A stretch of DNA of 64,000 nucleotides from positions 682,001 through 746,000 of the forward strand of contig NZ_CP018047.1 of the NCBI RefSeq assembly GCF_002009175.1, read 5' to 3'. The notes beneath the pieces are model-generated. The model saw only the letters and a program-made list of their open reading frames with translations. It ran no database searches and was not told where the DNA came from. Numbering within the stretch: position 1 is the first letter of the stretch; each line of letters begins with the position of its first letter. Positions 34,669 to 43,764 of this stretch are shown piece by piece. The DNA comes from Streptomyces niveus (GTDB taxonomy: Bacteria > Actinomycetota > Actinomycetes > Streptomycetales > Streptomycetaceae). A program made the translations under genes and the position numbers.

Positions 34669-35931
34669 ATGACCGAGACGCAGTCCGCACAGGACGGGAC
34701 CGGCGGGCCCGGGACGGCGAGCGAGCGACACGTCGTAACCTCCCCCTCCCCCGCCACGGCAGACCTTCGCCGTACCGGAATCAATCCCGACTTCTGGTAT
34801 CCGGTCTCCGTCTCCGGGAGCGTACGGAAGAACAGCACCTTCGCCGCCCGCTTCGCGGGTGAGCGGATCGCGCTGTACCGGGGTGGGAGCGGCACCGTCT
34901 ACGCCCTGGAGGACCGGTGTGCTCACCGCCAGGTGCCGCTGAGCATGGGTGTCGTGGAAGGTGAGTCCCTGCGGTGCTGCTACCACGCGTGGGCCTACCG
35001 GGGGAACGGCCGGATCTCGCAGATCCCGTATCTCCCCAAGGGGGTGGACCGGCCGCCGCGAGGCGTGCGCGCCTACCCGGTCCGCGAGGCGTACGGACTT
35101 GTCTTCGTGTTCCCCGGTGACCCGGAGAAGGCCGCCGAGACACCGCTTCCCGAACTGCCCGCCCACGCCTCGGCCAAGCACCGGACCATGACGTTCTCGC
35201 GCACGGTGCGCTGCCACTACTCGTTCATGCACGAGAACCTGCTCGACATGAACCACCAGTTCCTGCACCGGGGCGTCCTCGGCCGGATCCAGCCGGAACT
35301 GCTCGGCTACGACACCGGTCCGCACTCCGTGGAAGCCCGGTATCTGTTCACTCCGGCCGGCGGAAGGAAGGACCGTGGCGCGGGTCTGCTCTCCGCCGAA
35401 GGCATCGGCGGCGGCAAGGCGCCGGACGTCATCACCGTCCGTACGGAGTACCCGTACCAGACCCTTCAGGCGCTCCCCGAGAAGGCCGAACTCCCGGCGT
35501 TCTCGCTGTGGGTGGCATACGTACCGGAGGATGCCGAGCAGCGCACCAATCACGTCTACGGGCTGCTCATGATCCGGAAGCCCCCCGTCCCCGGCGCGCT
35601 CCACGCCGCGTGGCCATTGATCCGGCGCTTCACCGAGCGGGTGTTCGCGGAGGACCGGATGGCGGTGGAGTCGGAGCAGCGTGCCTGGGACGAACAGGGC
35701 TCGGACTGGAACCAAGAGGTCTTCCCGCTGATCCTCGACGTCCGGAAGGTGCTGCGCTCCAACGGCGTTCCCATCCGGTCGAAGGCGGACCTCTGCGCCG
35801 CCTCCACGCTCTGCGGCGGCAACGCACCGCACAAGGGACCCGCAGCGCGGGCCGCGACGGACGACGGCGAGAGCAAGGCCGGGGCCAAGACTCACGCCCC
35901 CGCAGACGCCGACGCCGACCACCGGGACTGA
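34669..35931 (+). CDS. Rieske non-heme iron oxygenase, 420 aa
   Basis: Terminal oxygenase subunit of ring-hydroxylating or demethylating type. Rieske [2Fe-2S] motif: Cys84-x-His86 (RCAHRQVP) and Cys103-x2-His106 (CCYHAW). Mononuclear iron site: Asp193, His196, His200 in LLDMNHQFLH. Substrate domain about 180-380. The first 35 residues and last 40 (Ala/Lys/Asp-rich) are disordered. ATG 34669 is chosen because GAGGGAG lies 7 bases before; the frame is open upstream. No reductase or ferredoxin gene sits beside it, so electrons must come from shared partners. Substrate unknown. Confidence 0.92.
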   Translation: MTETQSAQDGTGGPGTASERHVVTSPSPATADLRRTGINPDFWYPVSVSGSVRKNSTFAARFAGERIALYRGGSGTVYALEDRCAHRQVPLSMGVVEGESLRCCYHAWAYRGNGRISQIPYLPKGVDRPPRGVRAYPVREAYGLVFVFPGDPEKAAETPLPELPAHASAKHRTMTFSRTVRCHYSFMHENLLDMNHQFLHRGVLGRIQPELLGYDTGPHSVEARYLFTPAGGRKDRGAGLLSAEGIGGGKAPDVITVRTEYPYQTLQALPEKAELPAFSLWVAYVPEDAEQRTNHVYGLLMIRKPPVPGALHAAWPLIRRFTERVFAEDRMAVESEQRAWDEQGSDWNQEVFPLILDVRKVLRSNGVPIRSKADLCAASTLCGGNAPHKGPAARAATDDGESKAGAKTHAPADADADHRD

Positions 35932-36007
35932 ACGGTCAACCACCCGCCGACGGATGAAGCAGGACCGCTGGCCCTCTTGACGGGCGCTCACCTCGTGGTA
36001 ATTAGTT

Positions 36008-36019
36008 GAGAGCGCTCTC
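36008..36019. promoter_or_regulatory. LacI-family-type operator upstream of the GH43 gene
   Basis: GAGAGCGCTCTC is a perfect 12-base palindrome with the central GCGC and the shape of Streptomyces LacI-family operators such as CebR's (TGGGAGCGCTCCCA). It lies 29 bases before the start codon, at a promoter-proximal position suited to sugar-relieved repression. The cognate regulator is not in this window. Confidence 0.6.
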
Positions 36020-36047
36020 TGTCGTGGACATGATCAGGAGGAACCTG

Positions 36048-37178
36048 ATGTCCCCTGCCCGATGGCTCGCCAGCATCGTTTCCCTCGGACTCGTCGGCAC
36101 ATTTGTCTTCGGCCAAGTGGCCACCGCCGGACCAGCCGAAGCCGCCGGACCAGCCGTACCCGTCGAAACCGCCGGCGCGGTGACGGACGACCGGCCGTCC
36201 ACGCTCGGCCGCCCCCTCGTCGGCGGCGCCGACCCCAGCGTCATCAAGGTCGGCGACCTTTACGTCTCCGCGAAGTCCGTGGACGGCGGCATCGCGGTGC
36301 GGTCGGCGTCCACCCTGGAGGGCGTCGCCACCGCGCCCAAGCACCAGGTGTGGCGGGACGCCACCGGCCTAGGCGAGGTCTGGGCCCCGGAGATCGTGCA
36401 CCACGACGGTCAGTACCGCATCTACTTCGCCGCCGGCACCGGTGCGGCCCACCGGACCTACCACATCAGCTCGGCCAGCCCGGACACCGGCTACTCCGCC
36501 GCCACCAAGGTCGCCCTGCCCGACGACAAGTGGGCCATCGACGGGGTGCCGCTCACCTTCGGCGGCCAGCGCTGGTTCGTGTGGTCAGGATGGGCCGGTG
36601 ACACCAACATCGAGCAGAACCTCTACATCGCCCGGATGAGCAGCCCCACCACGACCACCGGCGGCCGTTACGTCATATCGCAGCCGCGCGAGCCGTGGGA
36701 AAGGGTCGTGGGCAACCCGTACATCAACGAGGCGCCGCAGCCGATTGTCGACCCCAGCGGGCAGTTGCACATCGTGTACTCGGCGAACGGCAGCTGGAGC
36801 AACCAGTACTGCATCGCCGACCTGCGGCTGAGAGCCGGCGGCGATCCGACGTACGTGTGGGACTGGTACAAGAGCAACGGCTGCCTGTTCGGCTCGCACG
36901 CCTCGACCATGATGTCGGGGTGGGACCCGACGCTGAATGTCGACGGTCCCGGCCATCACACGTTCGCCCTGCCACGCGGCGACGTCGCCGCCGGCCCGCC
37001 GTCCGGCAACCGGTTCCCCACCCTGTTCCACGCGGTCGCCAAGGGCACGCCGTACTCGTGGGCCAACCGCTACTGGTACAGCGGCACAGCGGTCTGGTGG
37101 GGCAACACCACCTACCGCCGTGCCAACGTCCCGGGCGCCAACACCAACGTCGGGTACAGCCTCAAGTTCTTCGAATGA
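36048..37178 (+). CDS. Secreted GH43-like glycoside hydrolase, 376 aa
   Basis: Signal peptide MSPARWLASIVSLGLVGTFV with likely cleavage near residue 30. Then a five-bladed beta-propeller: GGADPSVIKVGDLYV (Asp62, general base), GEVWAPEIVHHDGQYRIYFA, WAIDGVPLTFGGQ (Asp165) and INEAPQPIVDPSGQLHIVYS (Glu228, acid), the three acidic residues of GH43. Likely an arabinofuranosidase or xylosidase. The specificity is not predictable. ATG 36048 has AGGAGG upstream. LacI-type operator 29 bases before. It converges on the Endo H gene with 16 bases between stops, a likely glycan-degradation pair. Confidence 0.88.
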   Translation: MSPARWLASIVSLGLVGTFVFGQVATAGPAEAAGPAVPVETAGAVTDDRPSTLGRPLVGGADPSVIKVGDLYVSAKSVDGGIAVRSASTLEGVATAPKHQVWRDATGLGEVWAPEIVHHDGQYRIYFAAGTGAAHRTYHISSASPDTGYSAATKVALPDDKWAIDGVPLTFGGQRWFVWSGWAGDTNIEQNLYIARMSSPTTTTGGRYVISQPREPWERVVGNPYINEAPQPIVDPSGQLHIVYSANGSWSNQYCIADLRLRAGGDPTYVWDWYKSNGCLFGSHASTMMSGWDPTLNVDGPGHHTFALPRGDVAAGPPSGNRFPTLFHAVAKGTPYSWANRYWYSGTAVWWGNTTYRRANVPGANTNVGYSLKFFE

Positions 37179-37194
37179 GAAGACGTACGAGGCC

Positions 37195-38136
37195 CTACGG
37201 TGTCCGGATGGCGTCACTGCCGTAGAGCTGCCTGGTGAACGCGGAGACATCGGCGCTGCGATCGGCGCCGTCGAGGTTGTACGTCAGGTAGACGCCGTAC
37301 CCCTCGCTGACGGTGCGGCGGGCCAGGTCGGCGGCCGTACTCTGCGAGGTCCGGCCGATCTCGACGGCCGCCGGGGACAGGTCCGACTTGGGCAGGGCGA
37401 TGCGGGGGACCTGCCAGGAGCCGTAGTACGGGTTCCAGGCGTAGTCGAACTTGGACGAGAGGTCGACGCCGCCGTAGGAGAGTCGTGACGCGGCCGGGCC
37501 GATGTTGTAGAGGCTGATGACCTTGTCCGGCATGTTCGCGCGCAGCGCCGTCACCAGATGCACGAACGAGCTGTCGTTGGGCTGGCCTGTGCCGTTCCTG
37601 CCGTACTCGGCGTACTCGTCGTCGAAGTCGATGCCATCGAGGCCGTACTCGGCCACGGTGTCCGACAGTTGTCGGGCGAACGCCGAAGCCGCCTGCTGGG
37701 TCGGGAAGTTGGCGAAGCCCGCGCCCTGGTGGTTGCCGAGCACCGAGAGGACGACCTTGATGCCCTTCTGCTGCAAGGGCCGTATCTCCGTGGCGGCGTT
37801 GTCGAGAACGCGCCGCACATTCTCGTTGAAGTGCAGATACGCGGCCTTCGTGCCCGTGTCGTAGTTGATGTTCGCCGCGAAGATCACGGCGATGTCGAAG
37901 ACGTTGCCGCCGCCGTCGGCGAGGGCGTACTTGCCGACGTTGAGCATGCTGTTGTTGTTCACCTCGACGTACGCCACCGAGGTCGGGCCCTGTTTCGCGG
38001 GCGCGGGACCGGGGGCGGGGGCGGGCGCGGGGGACGCTGCCGCGCCGGTCGTGGCGGTCGTGCCGAACGCGAGGGCCGCGACGGCCGACAGTGCTAACGC
38101 GGCCGTCCGCACTCTGCTCCGTATCGGACTGAACAT
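37195..38136 (-). CDS. Endo-beta-N-acetylglucosaminidase H homologue (GH18), 313 aa
   Basis: Cleaves the chitobiose core of high-mannose N-glycans. The sequence follows S. plicatus Endo H as I recall it: signal peptide MFSPIRSRVRTAALALSAVA, then GPTSVAYVEVNNNSMLNVGK, NHQGAGFANFP and the catalytic LDGIDFDDEYAEYG with Asp172 and Glu174 at the same precursor positions. The length of 313 aa equals the classical precursor. Start ATG 38136 gives MFSP; a second ATG is one codon upstream. Leu14 is encoded by TTA (38095-38097), so translation should depend on bldA. It sits 62 bases behind the nSTAND gene on the same strand, with its own candidate promoter repeats. Confidence 0.95.
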   Translation of the reverse strand: MFSPIRSRVRTAALALSAVAALAFGTTATTGAAASPAPAPAPGPAPAKQGPTSVAYVEVNNNSMLNVGKYALADGGGNVFDIAVIFAANINYDTGTKAAYLHFNENVRRVLDNAATEIRPLQQKGIKVVLSVLGNHQGAGFANFPTQQAASAFARQLSDTVAEYGLDGIDFDDEYAEYGRNGTGQPNDSSFVHLVTALRANMPDKVISLYNIGPAASRLSYGGVDLSSKFDYAWNPYYGSWQVPRIALPKSDLSPAAVEIGRTSQSTAADLARRTVSEGYGVYLTYNLDGADRSADVSAFTRQLYGSDAIRTP

Positions 38137-38198
38137 CATTGATCGGTCTCCCATCGTATGGTCGCCCGGCCCCGGTGGACCGCCCTCAATGGACCGGC

Positions 38199-41100
38199 TC
38201 AGTCGCAGACCTGGTCCATCCTGCTTCCCGGCGGCGCCAGCGACTTCTCCGCCGATGCGAGGTCGCGGCCCACCACCTCGCACAGTCTCTTCAGCCATTT
38301 CTCCGGTTTCAGTTCGAAGATGTGGCCGGCCGACCCGTCGACCACCCCCATGGACTTGCCGTTCCCGGTCAGATCGGCGGTCGCTCCGTACCCCGGTGTG
38401 AAGCGATAGAGCTCGTCACCGCTGCGGACATCCCACGTGGTGTACTCGTTCAGCGTGCTCTGGGTGCTGAGGGTGGACTCCGAGGCGAAGGCGCCGAGCC
38501 ACTGGACACCCTGATACGTCAGCGGCTTGAGCCACCTGTCCTCGCCCTGCTTGTCCGTGTCCCACACGCGCACGCCGCCGTCGTAGGTCAGCACCGCGAG
38601 GAGCCGTCCCGTCGGGTCGAAGCCCAACTGCTTCACGGCGCCGGCCCCCTTGAGGTCGATCGATTCGACCTCCCGGCCCTGTTGGAAGTCCCAGATCACG
38701 ACGTCGTACTTGCCGTCGGGTGTGCGCACCGCCGCCTGCCCGTGGCCCGGGCGGGCCACCGCCCATGTGCCGGCGGCCGCGAACGAGACCTCGACCGACT
38801 CCTGGGCCCTGGGCCGGTAGGCCGTGCCCGCTTCCCGGCCCCGCGCCAGGTCCCAACGCACGACGTACGACAACGCCGAGATCACCACATGGTCCGGGCC
38901 GTCGAAGGTGATGTTGACCCACGCCGGCGTGCGCCCGGAGCGCGGGTCCGGGCCCGTGGCGTCGATGTCCGGCGGTCGCGGCAGATCGATCCGGTCCACC
39001 TCTTTCAGCGTGCTCCCGCTCATCTCCCAGACAAGGACGGTGCGGCCGTCCTCCGCCGGTGTGAGGACCCGTCTGCCGTCCGGGCTGTACGCGCTGTACA
39101 GGCGGGCCAGCGGTCGGGACGGCCGCACCGCCGCCAGTGATTTCCGCGCACGCAGGTCCCACAGGCGCAGCCCCTTGCCGTCGGCGTCGACGCTGATGAC
39201 GCGGTTGTGGTCGGCGTCCACCGTCCGGATCCGAGCCGTGAGCATCGTGCTGTCGAACGTGTCCGGCCTCGGAACACGCGCCACCATCACCGTCGCCCCG
39301 ACGCCGACCGCGGCACGGAGCTTCTCGGGCGGCCCGGTGAGTGCCACGGCGGGCATCTGCGAGCTGCCGGTGAACGACTCGTCCTGTTGTGCGGGCGCGG
39401 GCAGGTCAAGGGTGGCGGGGCGCCCCTCGACGAGGTCCAGGACCAGGAACCGGAACCTGCCGAAAGAGGTACCGAAGCGCTGCACCGGGTTGATGAGGTA
39501 GCGACCGGACCGGTCCAGGCGTGGCACGTACAGCGGGCAGACCAGGCCGAGTTGACCCGTGTTGTACTGCTGGCGCACTTTCGGCCTGCCGGTCAGGTCC
39601 CAGGCCTGGAGGAGCCCTTCCGGGGTGCACCGCACCAGCGTCCGGCCGTCGCCGCTCACCGTGACGGCGCCGGTCCGATCCGTTCCCCACGTCGCCGAGT
39701 CCGGTTGGCCGTTGTCGAGGTTCCAGCGGACCAGGCGGCCCTCGGCCCCTTCCGCAGCGCCTTCCTGGGTGATCCGGCCGATCACTGTTCCCTCCGGGCC
39801 GAACCACGCCTCGGCCGTCTCCCAGCCCTTCGGTGCGCGCAGCGTCTCGCCCACGCGCCGGCCGCTCCCGGACTCCCAGGCCAGGACCCCTTCGCCGGGC
39901 AGCGCCGCGAGCACCCTGCTCCCGGTGCCGTCGAAGCGGAGGTCGACGGGGGCACGGGCGTTCTTCCGTACGGCGTCACCGTCCCGCAGGACCACCGTGC
40001 GCCAGTCGCCCCCGGCTTCCGGGGAGATTCCCAGGGACACCTTCCCGTTGACGGACGCCCGCGCGGACACGCGCCCGTCGGGCGAGAGCGCGACGATCCT
40101 CGATCCTTTCGGCAGGCCGCGCTCGTGCACGTCGTCCGCGCCGAGCGTCAGACCGACGGCGTCGCCGGAGGTCATGCCCACATTGATCCGTTCGCCGTCC
40201 TCGCTCATCGCGATGTCGCGGACCGGGGCGTGGTTGTCCCACACCACCCGCTCCACATGGCGCAGCCGTAGATACTGCCTGATCAACGCGGTGCGGGCCT
40301 CAGGTTCCCGAGCCGTCCGGTACGCCGCCCCCGAGAGCAGCGCCGACGTCACCATCGACACGTCGTCGACCTGCTCGGCCCGCGCCGCCAATTGCTCGGA
40401 CGCCGCCCGCCGCAGTTGCCCGTCCAGCTCCGCGTTACGCCGCAGGAAGAGCCCGGAGGCGACCAGCGCGAGAACCGTCAGGACGACGAGGGCGCTGATG
40501 GACCACCGCTTCCGCCGCGCCTGCCGCTGGGCACTCTCCGCGCGCGCCACCCGCCTCTTGACCGAGCGGTCGATGAACTGCCGCTCCGTGTCGGACAGTT
40601 CGACTCCCCGAAGCGCCGCCCACTGTTCCGCCTCCGTGAGTGACTCATCGTCAAGGAGCTGTCCACGCTCCACGTCGTGCCGCAACTCCGCCCGCCAGGC
40701 AAGGAACTTCCGGTCCTGCCGCACCCGCGCCTCAAGCCGGTCCCAGGCGCCGATCAGCGTCTCGTGGGCGAGTTCGACGGTCGCCGGCTCCCCGTCGCCG
40801 CCACGCAGTACGAGCAGCCGCCGCTCGGCGAGCGCGGTCGCGATCCGCCACCGCCCCGCACCCGCCTCCTCCCGGCTCAGGACATTGCGCATCGGAGCCT
40901 CGCCGCCCGGCAGGAACCGTACGAGATCGGTGAGCAGCCGCATCGCCTCGGCCTCGTCGGCCCCGCGGACGCAACTCCGCCAGACGGTCTCGGCATACCG
41001 CCCCAACGCGCCCTGAACACCGCCCACTTCACGGTACGTGTCGAATCTCAGCCGCCCTGCGGCCTGCCCGTCCCACAGCTGCGCCAGGACGAAGCCCAGC

Positions 41101-42485
41101 AGTGGCAGCGCGCCGGGACCGTCCCCCGCGTCGTCGAGCATCCGCTCCACGAGCCCGTCGTCGTACGTCACGGCGGGCGTCGCATCGAGGGGGCTGCGGA
41201 TCACCTGCTCGAGCTGTGCACGGGACATCGGGGCGAGCAGCCGCACCTGGCCCCGGCCGAGCGCCGGGCCGAGCAGCGGGTGGTTGAGGGCCGCGTCGGT
41301 GAAGTCCGACCTGAGGGTGACGCAGACCCGCATTCCGTCGGGCCGGCGCGCGGGAAAGAGCAGCCGGACGGCTTCCTCGACCTCGTGGTCCGGTCCGGCG
41401 AGCAGTTCCTCGCCTTGATCGAGCAGAACGAGCAGCCGCTGCTCCCGGTCCCCGCCGGTCATGCGCAGGGCGTCCATGAGGCCGCGCTCCGCGAGCAGAT
41501 CCTCCAGTTGCCGCACCTCCTGCGCCCTCGCGGCTCCGCGCAGTCGGGGACGTAAGGCCGTGACCAACTCCGAGGCGAGCGCCGCCCGCAGGGTGGTGCC
41601 CTCACCGGAGCGCACCACCAGGACGACATGGCCCCGCTCCCGTATCCTCGGCGCCACGCCGGCCCGGGCGAGTGAGGACTTGCCGCAGCCGGAGGGACCG
41701 ACGAGGGTGACACATGGATGGGAGCCGGCGAGCAGGGCCGTGACGTCGTCGATGTCTTCCTGCCGCCCGAAGTAGACGTCCGCGTCTGCCTCTTGGAAGG
41801 TGGACAGGCCGCGGAACGGCGACGCGGGGCGGACCACGGACGCCAGTTCGGGCAGTTCGGCGACGAGTGTGCGGGTGGGTATGAGAAAGGTCTGCCGGAC
41901 CCCGCCCGGCTGGATCACGACGACCATGCCGGCCACGGCCCGCAGCTGTTCGTCCCAGACCGGGCTGCCGCTGAACCCCTCCTCGACGGGGATGCCGTGC
42001 GGATCCGCCTGCGAGAGCTGGACCCAGCCCTCCGCGGTGCCGCCGCGCAGCCGGCCGTAGTGCCAGACCCCGCCCGGGGAGCGGCGCGGGAAGCCCGGAA
42101 CGCGTACGTCGTGGCCCCACACCCGTTCGGTGTCGGCCATGTTCACCGGGCGGGCCCCGGGTATCGCCGCAGGCAGCCGGAGGACGGCGATGTCGCCGGT
42201 CTGGTCCGCCCGTACCGGCACCCAGCGCTCGACCTCCGCCACGCCGCCGCCCTCGGCGAAGGGCAGGTCGACGAGGACCCGGGTGCCCGCCGCCACCTCT
42301 TCGTCGCGGGGCCGGTCGAGGGCGTCGTTCACCACATGGGCACAGGTCAACACCGTTCGAGGGGCGACGAGAAAGCCGGCGCCCGCAGGTTCGCCGTCGG
42401 GGCCCTTGACCCGTACGACGGCGGCGGCCAGTGCCTCTTCGGGGCTCCGTGACCCGGCCCCCGTGTCTCTCCCCGCAGCCGTCAC
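38199..42485 (-). CDS. Trypsin-like protease-nSTAND NTPase-WD40-like fusion, 1428 aa
   Basis: Large membrane-tethered conflict-type protein. Residues about 20-210: trypsin-like protease with His50 (LTCAHVV), Asp98 (TGDIAVLRL) and Ser172 (EEGFSGSPVW). Residues about 220-480: nSTAND1 NTPase with FRGLSTFQEADADVYFGRQ, Walker A GPSGCGKSS (Lys269) and Walker B LLVLLDQGEE (Asp356). Then winged-helix/TPR-like connector (ETVWRSCVRG), one transmembrane helix (661-682, SALVVLTVLALVASGLFLRR) and about 700 residues of beta-propeller repeats (MSEDGERINVGMTSGDAV, DHNRVISVDADGKGL) that probably sense a ligand. Codon 311 is TTA (41553-41555), suggesting bldA dependence. It follows the trypsin-co-occurring gene after 19 bases. 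Biological role unknown. Confidence 0.9.
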   Translation of the reverse strand: MTAAGRDTGAGSRSPEEALAAAVVRVKGPDGEPAGAGFLVAPRTVLTCAHVVNDALDRPRDEEVAAGTRVLVDLPFAEGGGVAEVERWVPVRADQTGDIAVLRLPAAIPGARPVNMADTERVWGHDVRVPGFPRRSPGGVWHYGRLRGGTAEGWVQLSQADPHGIPVEEGFSGSPVWDEQLRAVAGMVVVIQPGGVRQTFLIPTRTLVAELPELASVVRPASPFRGLSTFQEADADVYFGRQEDIDDVTALLAGSHPCVTLVGPSGCGKSSLARAGVAPRIRERGHVVLVVRSGEGTTLRAALASELVTALRPRLRGAARAQEVRQLEDLLAERGLMDALRMTGGDREQRLLVLLDQGEELLAGPDHEVEEAVRLLFPARRPDGMRVCVTLRSDFTDAALNHPLLGPALGRGQVRLLAPMSRAQLEQVIRSPLDATPAVTYDDGLVERMLDDAGDGPGALPLLGFVLAQLWDGQAAGRLRFDTYREVGGVQGALGRYAETVWRSCVRGADEAEAMRLLTDLVRFLPGGEAPMRNVLSREEAGAGRWRIATALAERRLLVLRGGDGEPATVELAHETLIGAWDRLEARVRQDRKFLAWRAELRHDVERGQLLDDESLTEAEQWAALRGVELSDTERQFIDRSVKRRVARAESAQRQARRKRWSISALVVLTVLALVASGLFLRRNAELDGQLRRAASEQLAARAEQVDDVSMVTSALLSGAAYRTAREPEARTALIRQYLRLRHVERVVWDNHAPVRDIAMSEDGERINVGMTSGDAVGLTLGADDVHERGLPKGSRIVALSPDGRVSARASVNGKVSLGISPEAGGDWRTVVLRDGDAVRKNARAPVDLRFDGTGSRVLAALPGEGVLAWESGSGRRVGETLRAPKGWETAEAWFGPEGTVIGRITQEGAAEGAEGRLVRWNLDNGQPDSATWGTDRTGAVTVSGDGRTLVRCTPEGLLQAWDLTGRPKVRQQYNTGQLGLVCPLYVPRLDRSGRYLINPVQRFGTSFGRFRFLVLDLVEGRPATLDLPAPAQQDESFTGSSQMPAVALTGPPEKLRAAVGVGATVMVARVPRPDTFDSTMLTARIRTVDADHNRVISVDADGKGLRLWDLRARKSLAAVRPSRPLARLYSAYSPDGRRVLTPAEDGRTVLVWEMSGSTLKEVDRIDLPRPPDIDATGPDPRSGRTPAWVNITFDGPDHVVISALSYVVRWDLARGREAGTAYRPRAQESVEVSFAAAGTWAVARPGHGQAAVRTPDGKYDVVIWDFQQGREVESIDLKGAGAVKQLGFDPTGRLLAVLTYDGGVRVWDTDKQGEDRWLKPLTYQGVQWLGAFASESTLSTQSTLNEYTTWDVRSGDELYRFTPGYGATADLTGNGKSMGVVDGSAGHIFELKPEKWLKRLCEVVGRDLASAEKSLAPPGSRMDQVCD

Positions 42486-42504
42486 CCAGACCTCCGCCCG
42501 TGGG

Positions 42505-42879
42505 TCAACTCACCGGGTCAGTATGGCTGTTGGTGTCTGTGGGGTCACTTCTATTCCAGGTCAGAGTGACGGTGAAGTTGGCCGCTGTGGCGGTGCTGGC
42601 GATCACGACATCGGCCTCGGCGGACAGGGAGACGCCGAATTCGAGAGTCACCTCGTCCGGGGCGTTCGCCATACCGCGGAACCGCCCCACGAAGCTCTCC
42701 GCCACGGGCCGCACCGTGTCCAGCATCTGTCCGAGGGACCGCTCGGCCCGCGCCACGGTCCGGCCACCGCGCCCGACCCGGACGAGACTCTCGTCCACCT
42801 CGCGGATCTGCACCCGCACGACATCGTCGCCGCCCTCGCTCAACGGCACTTCCACGGTGTGCACAGGACGGTTGGTCAT
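42505..42879 (-). CDS. CU044_2847-type / trypsin-co-occurring domain 1 protein, 124 aa
   Basis: Small beta-rich protein. It reads VHTVEVPLSEGGDDVVRVQI, then REVDESLVRVGRGGRTVARA, ERSLGQMLDTVRPVAESFVG and DEVTLEFGVSLSAEADVVIA. That pattern (a strand-rich N-half, helix with RSL-x3-LDTV, then the E-F-G-x-S-L-x-A-E strand) is the CU044_2847/TRYPCO1 family, which co-occurs with trypsin-like protease-NTPase genes in actinobacterial conflict systems. ATG 42879 has AAGGAGG upstream. The protease gene follows 19 bases later in one operon. Likely partner, substrate or effector adaptor of the protease; that is inference. Confidence 0.85.
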   Translation of the reverse strand: MTNRPVHTVEVPLSEGGDDVVRVQIREVDESLVRVGRGGRTVARAERSLGQMLDTVRPVAESFVGRFRGMANAPDEVTLEFGVSLSAEADVVIASTATAANFTVTLTWNRSDPTDTNSHTDPVS

Positions 42880-43027
42880 GGCGGGTCCTCCTTCGCTCCG
42901 GCTTCACACCGGCACAGGGTGCGGTGATCCTAACGGGCTGCAACGAGCCCTGCATGAAGCCGGGTTGAGGGGGCCACCAAACACTCTCCCACTGTGGTGC
43001 AGCCGGGCGGCTTTCCTCGGAGAGGGA

Positions 43028-43597
43028 TTACAGAGGCGCCGTCTCCACCCTCCCCGTGAACCGGCCACCCACTTGACGGGCGAGCCAGTGGACGCGGGCG
43101 ATCTGGTCACCGTTCCGATTCCGGGCGTGCACGTGGACGGTGTGGTCCAGCGACGGCTCGTCCTGGTAGAGGTCCCGGGAATTCACTGTCAGCGTGAGAT
43201 AGGCGTACTTCTGCGAGATCGCTTCCAGCCCCTCTTCGGGAACCTCGGGCCATGCGTCCAGATCCCACCGAACGGCCGCGGAATCCGGCCCCAGAGCGGC
43301 GATGAAGGGCTCGGCACGGTCCAGCGGACGCTCCCAGTCGAAAACCCGGATCGGCAGATGGTCCGCCGGGTTGTGGCCACCCTCCGACGAACCGGACTCC
43401 TTGCCGGCCGACGCCTGCCATTCGAGGTGGGGCAGCACTCGCCGTACCCGCGTGAGGACATCCGGCGACCTGATGACGGCCTCGAAGTCCACCTCTCCCT
43501 GACCGATGTCCGCGATACCCAGCAAAGTACGCACCGCACGTACGGCTTCGGACAGGTGGGCGGTCGTGAGAATGGCGGCCGCGGAGGAGTTACTCAT
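43028..43597 (-). CDS. Hypothetical protein upstream of conflict operon, 189 aa
   Basis: Unrecognised soluble protein. N-terminus (MSNSSAAAILTTAHLSEAVR and AVRTLLGIADIGQGE) is helical; the middle holds WQASAGKESGSS and IRVFDWERPLDRAEPFIAAL; the C-terminus is strand-rich (KYAYLTLTVNSRDLYQD, VHVHARNRNGDQIARVHWLA). It is on the same strand as the conflict operon, 148 bases upstream, so its own transcription is likely. No signal peptide or membrane segment. Codon use is normal. A role in the same system is possible only by position. Confidence 0.6.
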   Translation of the reverse strand: MSNSSAAAILTTAHLSEAVRAVRTLLGIADIGQGEVDFEAVIRSPDVLTRVRRVLPHLEWQASAGKESGSSEGGHNPADHLPIRVFDWERPLDRAEPFIAALGPDSAAVRWDLDAWPEVPEEGLEAISQKYAYLTLTVNSRDLYQDEPSLDHTVHVHARNRNGDQIARVHWLARQVGGRFTGRVETAPL

Positions 43598-43764
43598 TTC
43601 GGAACGGTAAGCCGGCGCCCCAGCCCGCCCTCGATCGGGTCCCTGCCTGCCCGGGCGGCCGCCTCTTCGCCGGGTCAGGACCGGACCGTACTCCGGCGTC
43701 CCTCGGGTAGGTTCTTGCGGGCTCGTGGATATCGAGCCCGCGTACGTACCGAAGGGGACCTGGC

